A program made the position numbers and the translations under genes. The notes beneath the pieces were generated by a model. That model did no database searches and was not told the DNA's origin. It saw nothing but the letters and a program-made list of their open reading frames with translations. 64,000 bases of DNA from Brucella cytisi (lineage in GTDB: Bacteria > Pseudomonadota > Alphaproteobacteria > Rhizobiales > Rhizobiaceae): positions 124,001-188,000 of the forward strand of contig JAAVLQ010000002.1 of assembly GCA_012103075.1 (NCBI GenBank), given 5' to 3'. Shown here in pieces: positions 1 through 9,635 of this stretch. How positions within the stretch are numbered: position 1 is the stretch's first letter; every line of letters begins with the position of its first letter.

Positions 1-1754
1 GTTCGACGGTTATCGCATTCAGGCTCATATTGCAGGGGCACGGTCAACCTTTATTCGCGCGGGGACTGGATTGGACCGGAAAATTCGGGCAGCTGATTGT
101 CGACGATCTTGTTGGTACTGGCGTGAATGAAGCCATCTACGATGGTGAGGTCGTGGTCGAAAACCAGTCGGGACTATCTGATTTTTCAGCTTTGCAGGAG
201 GATTTGAGCGAGGGGCGTTCGGATCGGTTCGTCTACTATCTCTTTGATCTTCTGTATGTTGACGGCAAAGACCTGCGCCAGACACCTCTGGCTGAGCGCA
301 AGAGGTTGCTTGAAAAACTGATCTCTGGATCATCGTCAACTCTTCGCTTCAGTGAGGCATTTGATGCGGATGGGGCTACGGTACTGAAGAATGCATGCGG
401 GCTCGGTCTTGAAGGCATTGTATCGAAGCTCAGAGACGCATCTTATAGAAGCGGTCGAAGCAACGCTTGGCGCAAGTCGAAATGCATTGGACGACAGGAA
501 TTCGTCATTGCAGGCTATGTTCCTTCGTCGGCAACGCGAGCGGCAGTCGGTTCGCTCCTCCCGGGTGTACAGGATAAAACGGGGCTGGTTCCCGTGGGCC
601 GGGTGGGAACGGGCTTTTCGGTCAGGATTGCAAAAGAACTTTACAAACGGCTGCAGGCCATGCGGCTGGAAGAGAGTCCATTCGCCGTACCACTGACCGC
701 AGATGAAAAACGCGGCATCAGGTTCGTCACGCCCCAACTGGTAGCAGAAATCGAATTTGGCGCCCGGACGGCTGACAAACGTTTGCGTCACGCTTCTTTC
801 AGAGGATTGCGCGACGATAAAGCTGCCAAGGACATCATATGGGAGACGCAAACCATGTCAGCTCGTGTTTCCGGCAACGCTCCAGATCAAATCGACGTGA
901 AGCTCACACATCCCGACCGGATTTACTGGCCGGGTGAGGGTGTCACAAAACAGGGGCTTGCCGATTATTACGCCGATGTCTGGCCTCGCATCGAACCTTT
1001 TATCGTCAACCGCCCCCTCGGCATTGGTGCGCTGCCCGACTGGCATCGACGGAGAACACTTTTTCCAAAAACATGCATGGAAAGGGCTGAATAAGCATAT
1101 TGTCGAGGTTGAGGACCCAAAGAACAAGGAAGAAGAACCTTACATCAGTATTCGGGAGTTTGACGGACTGATCGGTCTGGTGCAAGCTGCGACGCTGGAA
1201 ATTCACCCCCGGGGTTCTACGCTTAAAAACTGGGAACTGCCGGACATGTTGACCATGGACCTCGATCCGGGTGAGGGGGTTCCCGGCCACACGTGATCGA
1301 AGCTGCGACCGAGACTAAGGAACGTCTGGAAAAACTCGGATTGACGACGTTTGTTAAAACGTCTGGCGGCAAGGGGCTGCATGTGGTCGCGCCATTGAAA
1401 CCGAAGGCCGACTGGGACGCCCTCAAGAGCTTTACCAAGGCTATTGCCGATCAGATGGCTGCGGACAGCCCTGATCGCTATGTCTCGACTATTTCCAAGG
1501 CCAAGCGCAAAGGCAAAATTCTTATCGACTATCTACGCAACCAGCGCGGCATGACTGCTGTAGCACCCTATTCGCCGCGAGCACGTCCCGGAGCTGCAGT
1601 TTCCATGCCACTTGCGTGGGAAGAAGTGACGCCAGCAATAGGCCCCACCCATTTTACTATTCTCAACACGCCGACCCGGCTGGCTGCATTGAATAATGAT
1701 CCTTGGCAGGAGTTTAGCAGCGCGGAAACACCGCTGCCCAAGCTGAAGAAATAA
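1..1754 (+). CDS. ligD: ATP-dependent DNA ligase D (LigD), 5' end outside window, frameshifted
   Basis: This is the 3' part of LigD, the multifunctional NHEJ ligase that works with Ku. The ligase domain is entered at FDGYRIQAHI (about position 2) and continues through LDWTGKFG and the DGEVV motif. The polymerase/primase domain starts near 890 (KLTHPDRIYWP) and shows the metal-binding MDLDPGEG motif near 1255. The gene ends at 1754, ten bases from the convergent ku. The reading frame breaks at about 33-55 (two G-run length errors), at 1016-1021 (CCTCGG where CCTGG is needed) and at 1282-1286 (CCCGG for CCTGG). A further CCTGG-to-CCCGG change at 1206-1213 turns the conserved HPW into HPR. I read these as sequencing errors in an intact gene. 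A PE domain cannot be judged because the 5' end is missing. Confidence 0.93.
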
Positions 1755-1764
1755 GCAGCGCTCT

Positions 1765-2568
1765 TCACATCATTTTTTTGTTTTCACCGGCGAGGCTTTT
1801 TCGTAGGGCATCCATGATGTTGATAACATTGTCTTCGGTTTCTGGTGCCGTCTTGCGCGGCTTCGACCCTGTTGCCGGTTTCTTTTTCTTCTTTGCAGCG
1901 ATCATCGACTGAAGGTTCTTCTGCATTGGGTCCTGAAGAAAATCGGGATTCCAATCTTCTGTCTTACCCTTGATGAGTCTGCGGACCATGGAAAGAAGCT
2001 TCGTGTCCGGTTTGTCTTCCTCAGTATCTGGAAAATAGTCGGTCGCTTTCCGCACCTCATCGCCGAAGCGCAGCGTCCACAGGATAATCCCGCGCCCGCT
2101 TGGCTCAAGAAGCACTGCTCTTTCGCGCCGGTACATGACGAGGCGGGCCAGACCGAAGACTGCGCTTTTATACATTGCCTCCCGAATGACGGAAAAGGCT
2201 TCCTGACCTACCTTGTCGGAAGGCGCGAGATAGTGCGGTTTGTCGTACCAGATCCAGCCAATGCTGTCGCGCGGTACAAATTTGTCGATGTCTATAGTTC
2301 TGGTGCTCTCGAGTGCCACAGCTTCCAGCTCATCCTCTTCAAGTATGATATAGCTGCCGTCGTCTTTCTCGAACCCTTTGACCTCATCGTCATCTCGTAC
2401 AGGCTTTTGCGTAACGGAATCCACATATCGGCTGATCACCCGGTTGCCGGTCTCGGCATTCAGGGTGTGGAAGCGCACCTTCTCGTTTTCGCTGGTCGCA
2501 GGTGTCAGCTCCACTGCACAGGTGACGAGCGAGAGTTTGAGATAGCCTTTCCAGAAACTGTGGGGCAC
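1765..2568 (-). CDS. ku: Ku protein, NHEJ DNA-end-binding
   Basis: Bacterial Ku binds double-strand ends and recruits LigD. The protein starts at HSFWKGYLKLSLV and has the usual Ku core followed by a lysine-rich tail (AAKKKKKPATGSKPRKT), giving 267 residues, the normal length. The open frame extends 66 codons further upstream, but that part is not Ku-like. A GGAGG lies nine bases before a GTG at 2568, and the stress promoter at 2596-2620 puts the transcript start near 2588, so GTG 2568 is the start. It is convergent with ligD and divergent from topoisomerase IB. Confidence 0.95.
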   Translation of the reverse strand: MPHSFWKGYLKLSLVTCAVELTPATSENEKVRFHTLNAETGNRVISRYVDSVTQKPVRDDDEVKGFEKDDGSYIILEEDELEAVALESTRTIDIDKFVPRDSIGWIWYDKPHYLAPSDKVGQEAFSVIREAMYKSAVFGLARLVMYRRERAVLLEPSGRGIILWTLRFGDEVRKATDYFPDTEEDKPDTKLLSMVRRLIKGKTEDWNPDFLQDPMQKNLQSMIAAKKKKKPATGSKPRKTAPETEDNVINIMDALRKSLAGENKKMM

Positions 2569-2595
2569 GAGCTGATCCTCCGGAAAGAACAGGAT

Positions 2596-2620
2596 AACCT
2601 GTTTGAAGCCCGATAGTTCC
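2596..2620 (-). promoter_or_regulatory. EcfG-type stress promoter of ku
   Basis: GGAAC-N16-GGTT on the minus strand, ending about 28 bases before the ku GTG, which leaves a short leader of about 20 bases with GGAGG. This matches the alphaproteobacterial general stress sigma pattern GGAAC-N16/17-cGTT with G in the first -10 position. Confidence 0.75.
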
Positions 2621-2641
2621 CGATCAGATTTGTTCAGCCCG

Positions 2642-2667
2642 GGAACCTGTCGCGGTTTGTAGTGGTT
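2642..2667 (+). promoter_or_regulatory. EcfG-type stress promoter of topoisomerase IB
   Basis: GGAAC-N17-GGTT on the plus strand, back to back with the ku promoter in the same short divergent region. The predicted start near 2675 supports a TTG start at 2701 for the downstream gene. Confidence 0.7.
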
Positions 2668-2700
2668 ATTCGGCAAGGAAAGTACAACTGGAGTTGCCAA

Positions 2701-3785
2701 TTGCTTAAAAAGTATTCCGCCGTACCGTCGCTTGAAAACGAAGCTGCTCAGGACAAGCTGCTCCATGTCAGCGATACCGCGCCGGGAATTAGACGCCAGC
2801 GTTGCGGAGCCGGTTTCCGTTATGTCCAGTTTGACAAAAGGCGATTTCCGTCGCAGATCGAAACAGGATTGCTAAGCTTGCCATTCCGCCTGCTTGGAGC
2901 GATGTCTGGATATGTTGCGATCAGCGCGGACATATACAGGCAACCGGGCGTGATACGCGCGGAAGGAAGCAGTATCGTTATCACCCCGCGTGGATGGCGA
3001 TGCAGGAGGAAACCAAATTCTCAAATCTGCCAGACTTCGCCCGTGCACTTAGCCGACTGCGTAAAGCACTTGATGCTGATATGCAGCGACGCTCGCTCTG
3101 TCGTGAAAAGGTCGTTGCGACCGTCATCTGGCTAATGGATCGACTATTGCTGCGGGTCGGAAATCCAGATTATGCACGCGACAACAAGAGCTTTGGGGTC
3201 ACTACGCTTCGCAATCGGCATTTGCGGGATGATGGTAGCGGATTGCGGCTCGTCTTTACTGGAAAATCGGGAAAAATGTGGACTCTCAAGCTTTCCGATA
3301 AACGAATTGCCCGTATCGTACGCTCCATCCGGGAACTGCCCGGGCAACAGTTGTTTCAATATATTGACGAGGCGGGTGATCGCTGTCCCGTTTCCTCACA
3401 GGATATAAATGACTATCTGCGAATGGCCATGCGGTCCGATTTCACGTCGAAGCATTTCCGGACATGGGCTGCAACGGCAACTGCCCTTGAGTTGTTACGC
3501 TGCCTCGATTTGCCTGAGAGTGACAGGGCGCAAAAGCAGAGGCTTAATAGCGAAATCGATAAGGTTGCGCACCTGCTCGGCAATACAAGAGAGGTATGCC
3601 GGAGGTCTTATATACATCCCGCTATCCCTGAACACTGGCTGACTGGAAAACTTGCTTCGGAGATCAACGCCGCTGGGGCTATCCGGCTAGCAGCGCCGGA
3701 GCTCAGCGACGCTGAACGTTGCACGTTGAAATGGCTGCTTTTCATTAAGACTGGAGGTGAGACCTCTTGCCTGCGGTATAACTGA
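2701..3785 (+). CDS. DNA topoisomerase IB (poxvirus-like), one frameshift
   Basis: Bacterial type IB topoisomerase relaxes supercoils through a 3'-phosphotyrosine intermediate. The N-terminal domain is seen as SDTAPGIRRQRCGAGF and, in the next frame, IPPAWSDVWIC and RKQYRYHPAW. The catalytic domain holds FGVTTLRNRHL and ends with LLGNTREVCRRSYIHPA, where the tyrosine of SYIHP is the nucleophile. The frame breaks in the A4 run at 2836-2839 (A5 restores it). The start is best placed at TTG 2701: GGAG lies seven bases upstream and the promoter lies at 2642-2667. The enzyme is often linked with NHEJ genes in Rhizobiales stress regulons. Confidence 0.9.
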
Positions 3786-3824
3786 TCAATCGAAGGTTGT
3801 AGCTCACGAGTTCTCACATAGAAA

Positions 3825-3851
3825 GGCAGCTCCGCGAGGCCGCTTTTTTTG
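3825..3851 (+). terminator. probable terminator after topoisomerase IB
   Basis: An imperfect GC-rich hairpin (GGCAGC...GCCGC, one mismatch) is followed by a run of eight T, 40 bases after the topoisomerase stop. Confidence 0.45.
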
Positions 3852-3958
3852 TTTTATGGCTTTTCACGAATAACATTCGTCTGGCATTTACGACTTGAAT
3901 CCAATAGATTTTTCTTGGTCGCCCTTGAATCTTCCGCATACCGGTATGGAAAAATTTT

Positions 3959-5046
3959 ATGGATAGTGCAGTGCTTTTCTTGCATGCGCGTGGACAGTCG
4001 GCCGATGAAATCCGGATGTTGGATTGGAACAGCAATCCAATCGGAAAGCCAGAAAACTGGCCCACTTCTCTGATAACTGCGGTTCAGATGATGCTGGCTT
4101 CGCATTTCCCAAAGGCCATTATCTGGGGACCGGAATTCACCACGATTTATAACGATGCCTTCCGGCAGATTCTCGGTGAGAAAGAGAACTGTTTGGGAGC
4201 TTCTTTCCGCGATATTTGGGCCGAGGCTTGGGATGAAATTCAACCAATGGTCCAGAAGACCTATGCGGGTGAAGCCATCTTTATTGAAGACTTTCCCTTG
4301 ATCATCGATCGGCACGGATACCCAGAGCAATGTTATTTTACCTTCTGCTACAGTCCGATTTATAATGAACGGGGACAAATAGCCGGCATGATGGATACTG
4401 TCATCGAGACCACGGCAAAGGTTGAAGCGGAAAAACATGCTCGCATACTGAATGCCGAACTCGCTCATCGGATCAAAAATACCTTTAGCATAGTAGCGGC
4501 GATTGCAGGTCAGACTTTCAATAACAATGCTGATGAAGAAGTGATCAACACCTTTACCAGACGCCTGTTTGCACTCGGAAATGCACACGATGTGTTACGA
4601 TTGGGCAAAAGCTCCGAAGGTTCTCTTCGTCAGATTGTGAGCGGAATAACAAACGCGCTGGCGGTGGCGGATCGCGTACAGATAAGCGGACCGGATGTGC
4701 TGATCGGCCCTAAAGGAGCTTCAACGCTATCGCTTCTAATCCACGAACTGACCACCAATGCGATCAAATATGGCGCTCTTTCAAACAATGAGGGTCATGT
4801 GCTGTTAGAAGTAGCTGTGTCAAAAAAAAACAGGATGATGCAGTTTTCTCGTTGCGTTGGGCTGAATTTGGTGGGCCACCTGTTATCGCGCCAACTAAGA
4901 CCGGGTTTGGCTCCAAGCTCATAAAAATGGGACTGTTAGGCGCCGGTGAGGTTGACGCTGACTATGGAACCGAAGGGTTTGTTGCGAAATTCTCTGCCCC
5001 TCTTCGCCAGTTGCAGGGTGAAGGTCGTCTTTTCGACTCTACTTAG
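3959..5046 (+). CDS. PAS-HWE family sensor histidine kinase, one frameshift
   Basis: A soluble sensor kinase with no membrane segment. A PAS-like sensor domain spans roughly residues 20-150 (WNSNPIGKPENWP, IYNDAFRQILGEK). The HWE-type phosphoacceptor box is ELAHRIKNTFSIV, and the ATPase part has HELTTNAIKYGALS. The frame is lost in a run of nine A at 4822-4830; one more A restores the C-terminal LRWAEFGGPP and GFGSKLI motifs of the family. HWE kinases commonly feed PhyR/NepR/EcfG general stress signalling, which fits the surrounding promoters, but no phyR or nepR lies in the window. I saw no stress-type promoter upstream. Confidence 0.88.
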
Positions 5047-5174
5047 TTGGACCAGAAATGCTCCATTCCAGTCCCCCTTGTCATGAGCTTTATTATAAAC
5101 GGCTGACAGATGGGTATCTGACGTGTTTAGGCCGCTTTGAGATCGGTTCTGAAAGGTCCTGCTCAGCCAAAGAG

Positions 5175-5405
5175 TTAAGCCGGGATTCCTGACGTCGAAG
5201 CGGCATTTCGAAAGCAAGTCGTGCGTCTTCGGCACTCCCAATGTCGTGTGCATAAAAGGCAGACCGTGATAGCGACGCCGAGACTATCTAGTTTGAGCCT
5301 ATTCCATTGAGACAGCAATATATTCTCGGCATCTGCGACTGTTCTCAGCGTCTGCGGGATGCCGTCCGCAATTTTAATGACCACAGCGTCATCCCGGTGT
5401 ACCAT
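5175..5405 (-). CDS. DUF982-like small protein, probably frameshifted
   Basis: Residues VVIKIADGIPQTLRTVADAE and ILLSQWNRLKLDS match the N-terminal half of the DUF982 family, small proteins of unknown function common in Rhizobiales. The family's C-terminal AEDARLAF and NAASTSGIPA pieces are found in two frames near 5180-5230, so one or two indels are likely in T runs. I chose ATG 5405 because the family begins just before this residue. A GGAAC-N15-GGTT promoter lies upstream. The family assignment is from memory of its pattern. Confidence 0.5.
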   Translation of the reverse strand: MVHRDDAVVIKIADGIPQTLRTVADAENILLSQWNRLKLDSLGVAITVCLLCTRHWECRRRTTCFRNAASTSGIPA

Positions 5406-5451
5406 GTTCCATGGTGAGCTTATAATCGCGGACAACAAGGGGAGCAGGTCA

Positions 5452-5475
5452 AACCCCCATCAATTTGAAAGTTCC
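5452..5475 (-). promoter_or_regulatory. possible EcfG-type promoter of the DUF982-like gene
   Basis: GGAAC-N15-GGTT on the minus strand. The spacer is one base short, but it contains a G run of the kind miscounted elsewhere in this sequence. Confidence 0.4.
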
Positions 5476-5490
5476 GTGGTTTGCCAAGTC

Positions 5491-6053
5491 TTATCGCCGA
5501 GAGTCGATCAGCTCATCCGTGCAGACGAGTTCCAATTGCTCACTAAATCGTTGGTGACAAAGAGAGATAATTGCGTCGTGGGTTTGATCGGAAACGCTGC
5601 ATACTGCATCGTGGACAATGATCACCCGATATCCGCGATCTACGGCACCCAATAGTGTTGCGAGAACACAAAGATCGGTCTCCGCTCCGCTAACGATCAA
5701 AGTATGAACGCGCCTTTTGTGCAGATATCGCTGGAGGAAGCCTTCGGTCCAAGGGGAGTAAACAGTCTTATCGAGTACAACAGCAGGCGGCGAAAAATCT
5801 CCCAGCGGGTCCACAAGGTCGATGAATGACGGATCGATACGATTGAGAGTAAGGGTTTCCCACTTGCGGTAATAACCTCTCCATGCTCCCGGGCAGCGTC
5901 GGGTGACCTTGGAGGTATAAAGCGAGTAAAGATCGTTTCTTCACTGCGCTGGGAGCAGATATCCACGATATTGGGCAAGATTGCGTCAATCCATGGCACG
6001 TGCCAAGGCGAAGCAGGTCCGAAAAGATTCTGCATGTCTATGCATAGATGCAT
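5491..6053 (-). CDS. isochorismatase-family cysteine hydrolase, one frameshift
   Basis: The fold's motifs are present in order: LCIDMQNLF with the catalytic Asp, FTRFIPP, then VVLDKTVYSPW with the catalytic Lys, and VSGAETDLCVLATLLGAVDRGY with the nucleophilic Cys. These enzymes hydrolyse amides or vinyl ethers (nicotinamidase-like or isochorismatase-like); the substrate cannot be told. The frame breaks at 5888-5893, where CCCGGG stands for a CCAGG-containing sequence; corrected, the protein reads through WRGYYRKWE. It probably shares a transcript with the small gene at 6103-6317, 50 bases upstream. The start may instead be ATG 6068. Confidence 0.85.
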
Positions 6054-6102
6054 GCAGCCGCCCCGCAAATCTCAACGTAGAAGCCCGGTTTCCAGAGGCA
6101 TG

Positions 6103-6317
6103 TTATCCTTCAAGTCTTTCTATGACGATTTGCCCACGGGCTCCCTCAAGCAGACGCAATATCCGCGCCGTTGCTTCGTTCACCGCGTCGGCTGTTGACA
6201 AGTGAACATGCTGCGGGTTCTGGAAGTAGACAGAAACGGCAGTTCCTGCATCGTCAAAAACTGAACCGAATAAGCTTCATTGTCTTCCATCGAAACGACT
6301 TGGGTTTCCATAGTCAT
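6103..6317 (-). CDS. small stress-region protein, unknown function, one frameshift
   Basis: This is a small gene of about 71 codons not visible as one frame. ATG 6317 follows AGGAG by eight bases. The first 20 codons (METQVVSMEDNEAYSVQF) continue, after adding one T to the T5 run at 6256-6260, as DDAGTAVSVYFQNPQHVHLS and then ATARILRLLEGARGQIVIER to a TAA at 6103. A perfect GGAAC-N16-GGTT promoter lies 27 bases upstream. I do not recognise a family. It is likely the first gene of a two-gene operon with the isochorismatase-like enzyme. Confidence 0.65.
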
Positions 6318-6343
6318 TTGCCAAACTCCTGCCAAATATGCCG

Positions 6344-6368
6344 AACCCGCCAGAATTGCTTTCGTTCC
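6344..6368 (-). promoter_or_regulatory. EcfG-type stress promoter of the 6103-6317 gene
   Basis: GGAAC-N16-GGTT on the minus strand, 27 bases before the ATG at 6317. Confidence 0.7.
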
Positions 6369-6532
6369 AGATTGAAATACCCGGGGTTTCAGCAACGAGG
6401 CGAAGCCGAATACGGCTGGTTCCCACGCTCATCGCGCTCCACTTCACAACCGTACGCTATCGTACAGACAGACCTTGCGGAGGAACTAACTGGCTGGCTG
6501 GGCCTTACCTTACCCGGGGAAGGAGGAGACAC

Positions 6533-7031
6533 ATGCCCTCGATATCCGAGTTCGAAGAAGAGTTGCTGGCACTTGGACCTGCGCTTCATCAGTTCGCCAG
6601 AACGATGTACCATCAGCGTTCCGACGTAGAGGACCTTGTTCAGGAAACGCTATTAAAAGCTCTGTGCAATCGCGATAAGTTCGTCCCCTATGGATCGCTC
6701 AAATCCTCGGCTGTTCACCATCATGAAGAACACATTCTGCACCCGGATCAAGAAATCCCGCCGCGAAGATGCAATTGAGAATTGGGAGGGACCAACAATC
6801 AACCCATCGCAGGATTGGGCCATGGAATTGCAGGATGTCGGGGAGGCTTTCTGTAAACTGTCGCCGGCACATAAGAGCGTTCTTGACTTAGTGATATTTC
6901 GCGGGCTGAGTTACGAAAAGGCTGCGATGGCGGCAGGCTGCACGGTCGGAACGATCAAGAGCAGGCTTAACAGAGCAAGAGCGCAACTCGAAAGCGACTT
7001 GTATCCGGCTGAAAAGAGTCTTCGGAAATGA
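6533..7031 (+). CDS. ECF sigma factor (EcfG/ECF15-like), one frameshift
   Basis: Region 2 is ARTMYHQRSDVEDLVQETLL followed by the promoter-melting helix ending in WLFTIMKNTF; region 4 is LSYEKAAMAAGCTVGTIKSR. ATG 6533 follows AAGGAGG. The frame breaks at 6705-6710, where CCTCGG replaces CCTGG in the conserved Trp codon (LKSWLFTI). The protein resembles the general stress sigma group by eye, which makes it a candidate reader of the GGAAC-N16-GGTT promoters around it. No anti-sigma factor is adjacent. A paralogue lies at 11108-11612. Confidence 0.88.
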
Positions 7032-7035
7032 TAGC

Positions 7036-7308
7036 TTAAACGAATTTCTGCGAGTGATTGGTGTTGGCCGCGAAATCGTGATGCCGGATCTCAAATCGTG
7101 AATGAGCGAGCCTTGCAGCTAGCTCTGAAATGTAATTAAGATCACGCAAGCCGCTTTCATATAGTCGTATTATGCACTCTGCGAGCTCAGTGGCCGAATA
7201 AGAACGGTCACTTTCTTCGAGAATTATTGCAGATTGAGCAAAACAACTACGCATGAAATTAACTTCAACTGATGAGTAAATTCTGCTGGCTTCATTAAAT
7301 AACGGCAT
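7036..7308 (-). CDS. small conserved protein, paralogue of 19871-20158
   Basis: A 90-residue hydrophilic protein beginning MPLFNEASRIYSSVEVNFMR and containing AAIILEESDR-type and SGLRDLNYISELAARLAHSR segments. It is clearly homologous over its whole length to the protein at 19871-20158. ATG 7308 is chosen because it aligns with the paralogue's start and has GGAGG five bases upstream; the frame is open ten codons further. Function unknown. It converges on the ECF sigma gene with a four-base gap. No stress promoter was seen. Confidence 0.75.
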   Translation of the reverse strand: MPLFNEASRIYSSVEVNFMRSCFAQSAIILEESDRSYSATELAECIIRLYESGLRDLNYISELAARLAHSRFEIRHHDFAANTNHSQKFV

Positions 7309-7433
7309 GTCAGCCTCCATCAAGAAACGAAGCTTCAATGATACGCTGTTTACTGGACTTAGATAGTCTTAAAACCTGTTCTTTCGCATTGGTGCGGTAG
7401 CGTACCGAAATAAGCGTTTACCGATTGCTTCTC

Positions 7434-7459
7434 GGAACCAACCATCCTTCCGCGGTGTT
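7434..7459 (+). promoter_or_regulatory. EcfG-type promoter of the first Crp/Fnr gene
   Basis: GGAAC-N17-TGTT. The predicted start near 7466 overlaps ATG 7468, so translation more likely begins at ATG 7492, which has GAGGA seven bases upstream. Confidence 0.55.
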
Positions 7460-7491
7460 TCCACTTCATGATGATGGATGAGGATCACGAA

Positions 7492-8222
7492 ATGCCGTTT
7501 CCTCCACAGAATGCCATTGCTAACAAACTTTTGGCTTTGCTTCCGCCCTCCGATTATGAAGCCATTATCCAGAAACTACTTATGTGGAACTTCCGCGTGG
7601 GACGGTGCTTGCAGAAACGGGGAAGCCGATCGCGAAAGTTTATTTTCTTACGACAGGCATCGGCTCGGTTATTGTGACGACCGCCGAAGGAAAACGTGCA
7701 GAAGCGGGAATTTTCGGCTTCGATGGGTATATTCCAACGTCTGCAATCGCTGGTGTCGAAAACAGTTCTTATGACGTCCTCGTTCAGGTTGCTGCGCAAG
7801 GTTATGAAATGCCTTATGAGAAGTTTCGGCGGTGGATGGACGAAAGCCGCAGTTTTTCCAGGATCATGATCCGCTCTATCGAGGCGTTTTCCGTTCAGCT
7901 TGCCTATACCGCCGTCTCGAATGCCATTCATGAAGTCACGCAACGATTGGCCCGATGGTTGCTGATGTGTGATGACCGAATATTAGGCAAAGAAATAGCA
8001 ATCACTCACGAGTTCCTGTCGATAATGCTTGCAGTTCGTCGGCCAAGTGTCACGACTTCTCTTCATGTTCTTGAAGGATTGGGCTTGATCAAGTCTGAAC
8101 GAGGAGTTGTCTTTATTCGTAATCGTCACGGGCTGGAACGCTATGCTCGAGATGCCTATGGCTGGCCGGAAAAGGAATACGTGCGGCTGATGCAGGGATT
8201 TGAACCTGTCGGTGACATCTAG
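7492..8222 (+). CDS. Crp/Fnr-family transcription regulator, one frameshift
   Basis: A cyclic-nucleotide-binding-type beta-roll domain (ELPRGTVLAETGKPIAKVYF, EAGIFGFDGYIP) is followed by a winged helix with MLAVRRPSVTTSLHVLEGLG as the HTH. The Fnr N-terminal cysteines are absent, so no Fe-S sensing is suggested. The frame is lost near 7582 in a T run; one T restores it. ATG 7492 fits the promoter and SD; ATG 7468/7471/7474 are alternatives. It converges with a paralogous regulator, the two stop codons overlapping at 8219-8222. Confidence 0.88.
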
Positions 8223-8928
8223 TTTTGAGCGCCGAAAAGCTGGCTATATTCTTCTTCGGGTTTTCCGTAGGCTTCGCCAGCAAATTCTTCGAGACCCCTA
8301 CGGTCACGTATTGTGATGCGGCCTCGCTCTGATCGCACCAGTTTTTGCCTTCCAGTAGGTGAAGTCCTGTCGTAATGCTGGGGCGTCTTACACCGAGCAT
8401 GAGAGCGATGAAGTCGTGGGTCAGGATAATTTCATCCCCGTCAACACGATCATGTGACATCAAGAGCCAGCGCGCCAGCCGCTCGTGAACATGCAAGTTT
8501 ACGTTGGCCCAGACAGTATAAGAAACCTGTGAGGCAAAAGTCTGAATGTAACGGGCCAACAAACTGGCAAACACGCTGTTGCGATTGATTTCCTCTCGTG
8601 CAGCACTGACGGCAATCCGATGACCGTAGCCGCTGACTTGCATGATAATTTCATGAATGCTGGTTGTGGCGCCAACCGCTCCTGACGTTGGTGAAAACCC
8701 TTCGCGTCCGACCATGCCAGCCTCTACCAGCTGACCTCTGGTCGATACGGCGATGACCGAACTGATCCCGCCGCAAAGAAAGTATAGATAGTCGATCGAT
8801 TGATTGGCCCTGACAATAACTTGACCACGCTCAAGCGTGACAGGTTCCGGGGACGAACAAATACTATTGAGAATTTCTGGAGGCAGGCTCTTCAACAGGC
8901 GGTTGTGCAGTTTAGATTCGTCGTACAT
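8219..8928 (-). CDS. Crp/Fnr-family transcription regulator, one frameshift
   Basis: Same architecture as its convergent neighbour: a sensor domain (LERGQVIVRANQSIDYLYFL, EAGMVGREGFSPTSG) and an HTH in ALMLGVRRPSITTGLHLLEG. The frame shifts in the T5 run (plus strand) at 8342-8346; one added base gives LVRSERGRITIRDRRGLEEF to a TAG at 8219. ATG 8928 begins the recognisable protein; the frame upstream is open but not family-like. The two regulators align over most of their length and look like a diverged duplication. Confidence 0.85.
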
Positions 8929-9090
8929 CTGTGCTACTTCGGGCAAAGTACCAGCTATTCGCCGTTGTGTGCCCCAACTCTCTTTTACGGTTGGGATTCT
9001 ATAACACTCTGATCCGGCAAATGATTTTTGGTACGGTAGCGGACAAATCTGGAAATGAGTTGCGACCGAATTTTCCTTTGATGGCAAGCT

Positions 9091-9115
9091 GAAACTTTTT
9101 GTCCCGCTATTGGTT
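9091..9115 (+). promoter_or_regulatory. EcfG-type promoter of the PPC-domain gene
   Basis: GAAAC-N16-GGTT, 36 bases before ATG 9151. The -35 differs by one base from GGAAC, as at 16281 and 18606. Confidence 0.55.
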
Positions 9116-9150
9116 GCATCTTCAAAACCTGAAAACAGGAGGCACAGATA

Positions 9151-9594
9151 ATGCAATTCAAACTGCTGGGAGAAGGAGCGGGGCAACGGATCTTCGTCGT
9201 CATTCTCGCTCCGGAAGAAGCGGTGGTCGCGACACTTACCCGGTTTGTCCGGGGACAGGATCTAACAGCAGCCTCGGTAACCGCGATTGGAGCTTTCCGA
9301 CGCGCTACGCTTGGATTTTTCGACCTTGAGCGACAAGACTATCACCGGATCGAACTTGACGAGCAGTGCGAGGTACTTAGCTTGCTGGGTGATTGCGCTC
9401 TGGGCGAAGAGGGCAGTCCGATTCTTCATTTGCATGTGGTTTTGGGAATTCGTAACGGTGAGGCGAAAGGCGGGCACCTGATTGAAGCCTTGGTGCGGCC
9501 GACGCTCGAAGTAATGATTAAGGAAAATACCAGCACTATGGTGCGGACCTATCGACCGGAATTCGGCATAGCGCTGATTGATCCACGAAAATAA
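9151..9594 (+). CDS. PPC (DUF296) domain protein
   Basis: A 147-residue single-domain protein. LAPEEAVVATLTRFVRGQ, VTAIGAFRRATLGFFD, LSLLGDCALGEEG and ILHLHVVLG are the hallmarks of the plant and prokaryote conserved PPC/DUF296 domain, which forms trimers and is fused to AT-hooks in plants. No AT-hook is present here. The molecular role in bacteria is not settled. ATG 9151 has AGGAGG ten bases upstream and a stress-type promoter at 9091-9115. The frame is intact. Confidence 0.88.
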   Translation: MQFKLLGEGAGQRIFVVILAPEEAVVATLTRFVRGQDLTAASVTAIGAFRRATLGFFDLERQDYHRIELDEQCEVLSLLGDCALGEEGSPILHLHVVLGIRNGEAKGGHLIEALVRPTLEVMIKENTSTMVRTYRPEFGIALIDPRK

Positions 9595-9635
9595 CAATGC
9601 AGTGGAGCCATAGCCGCAAAGCGAACGAGTACGCA

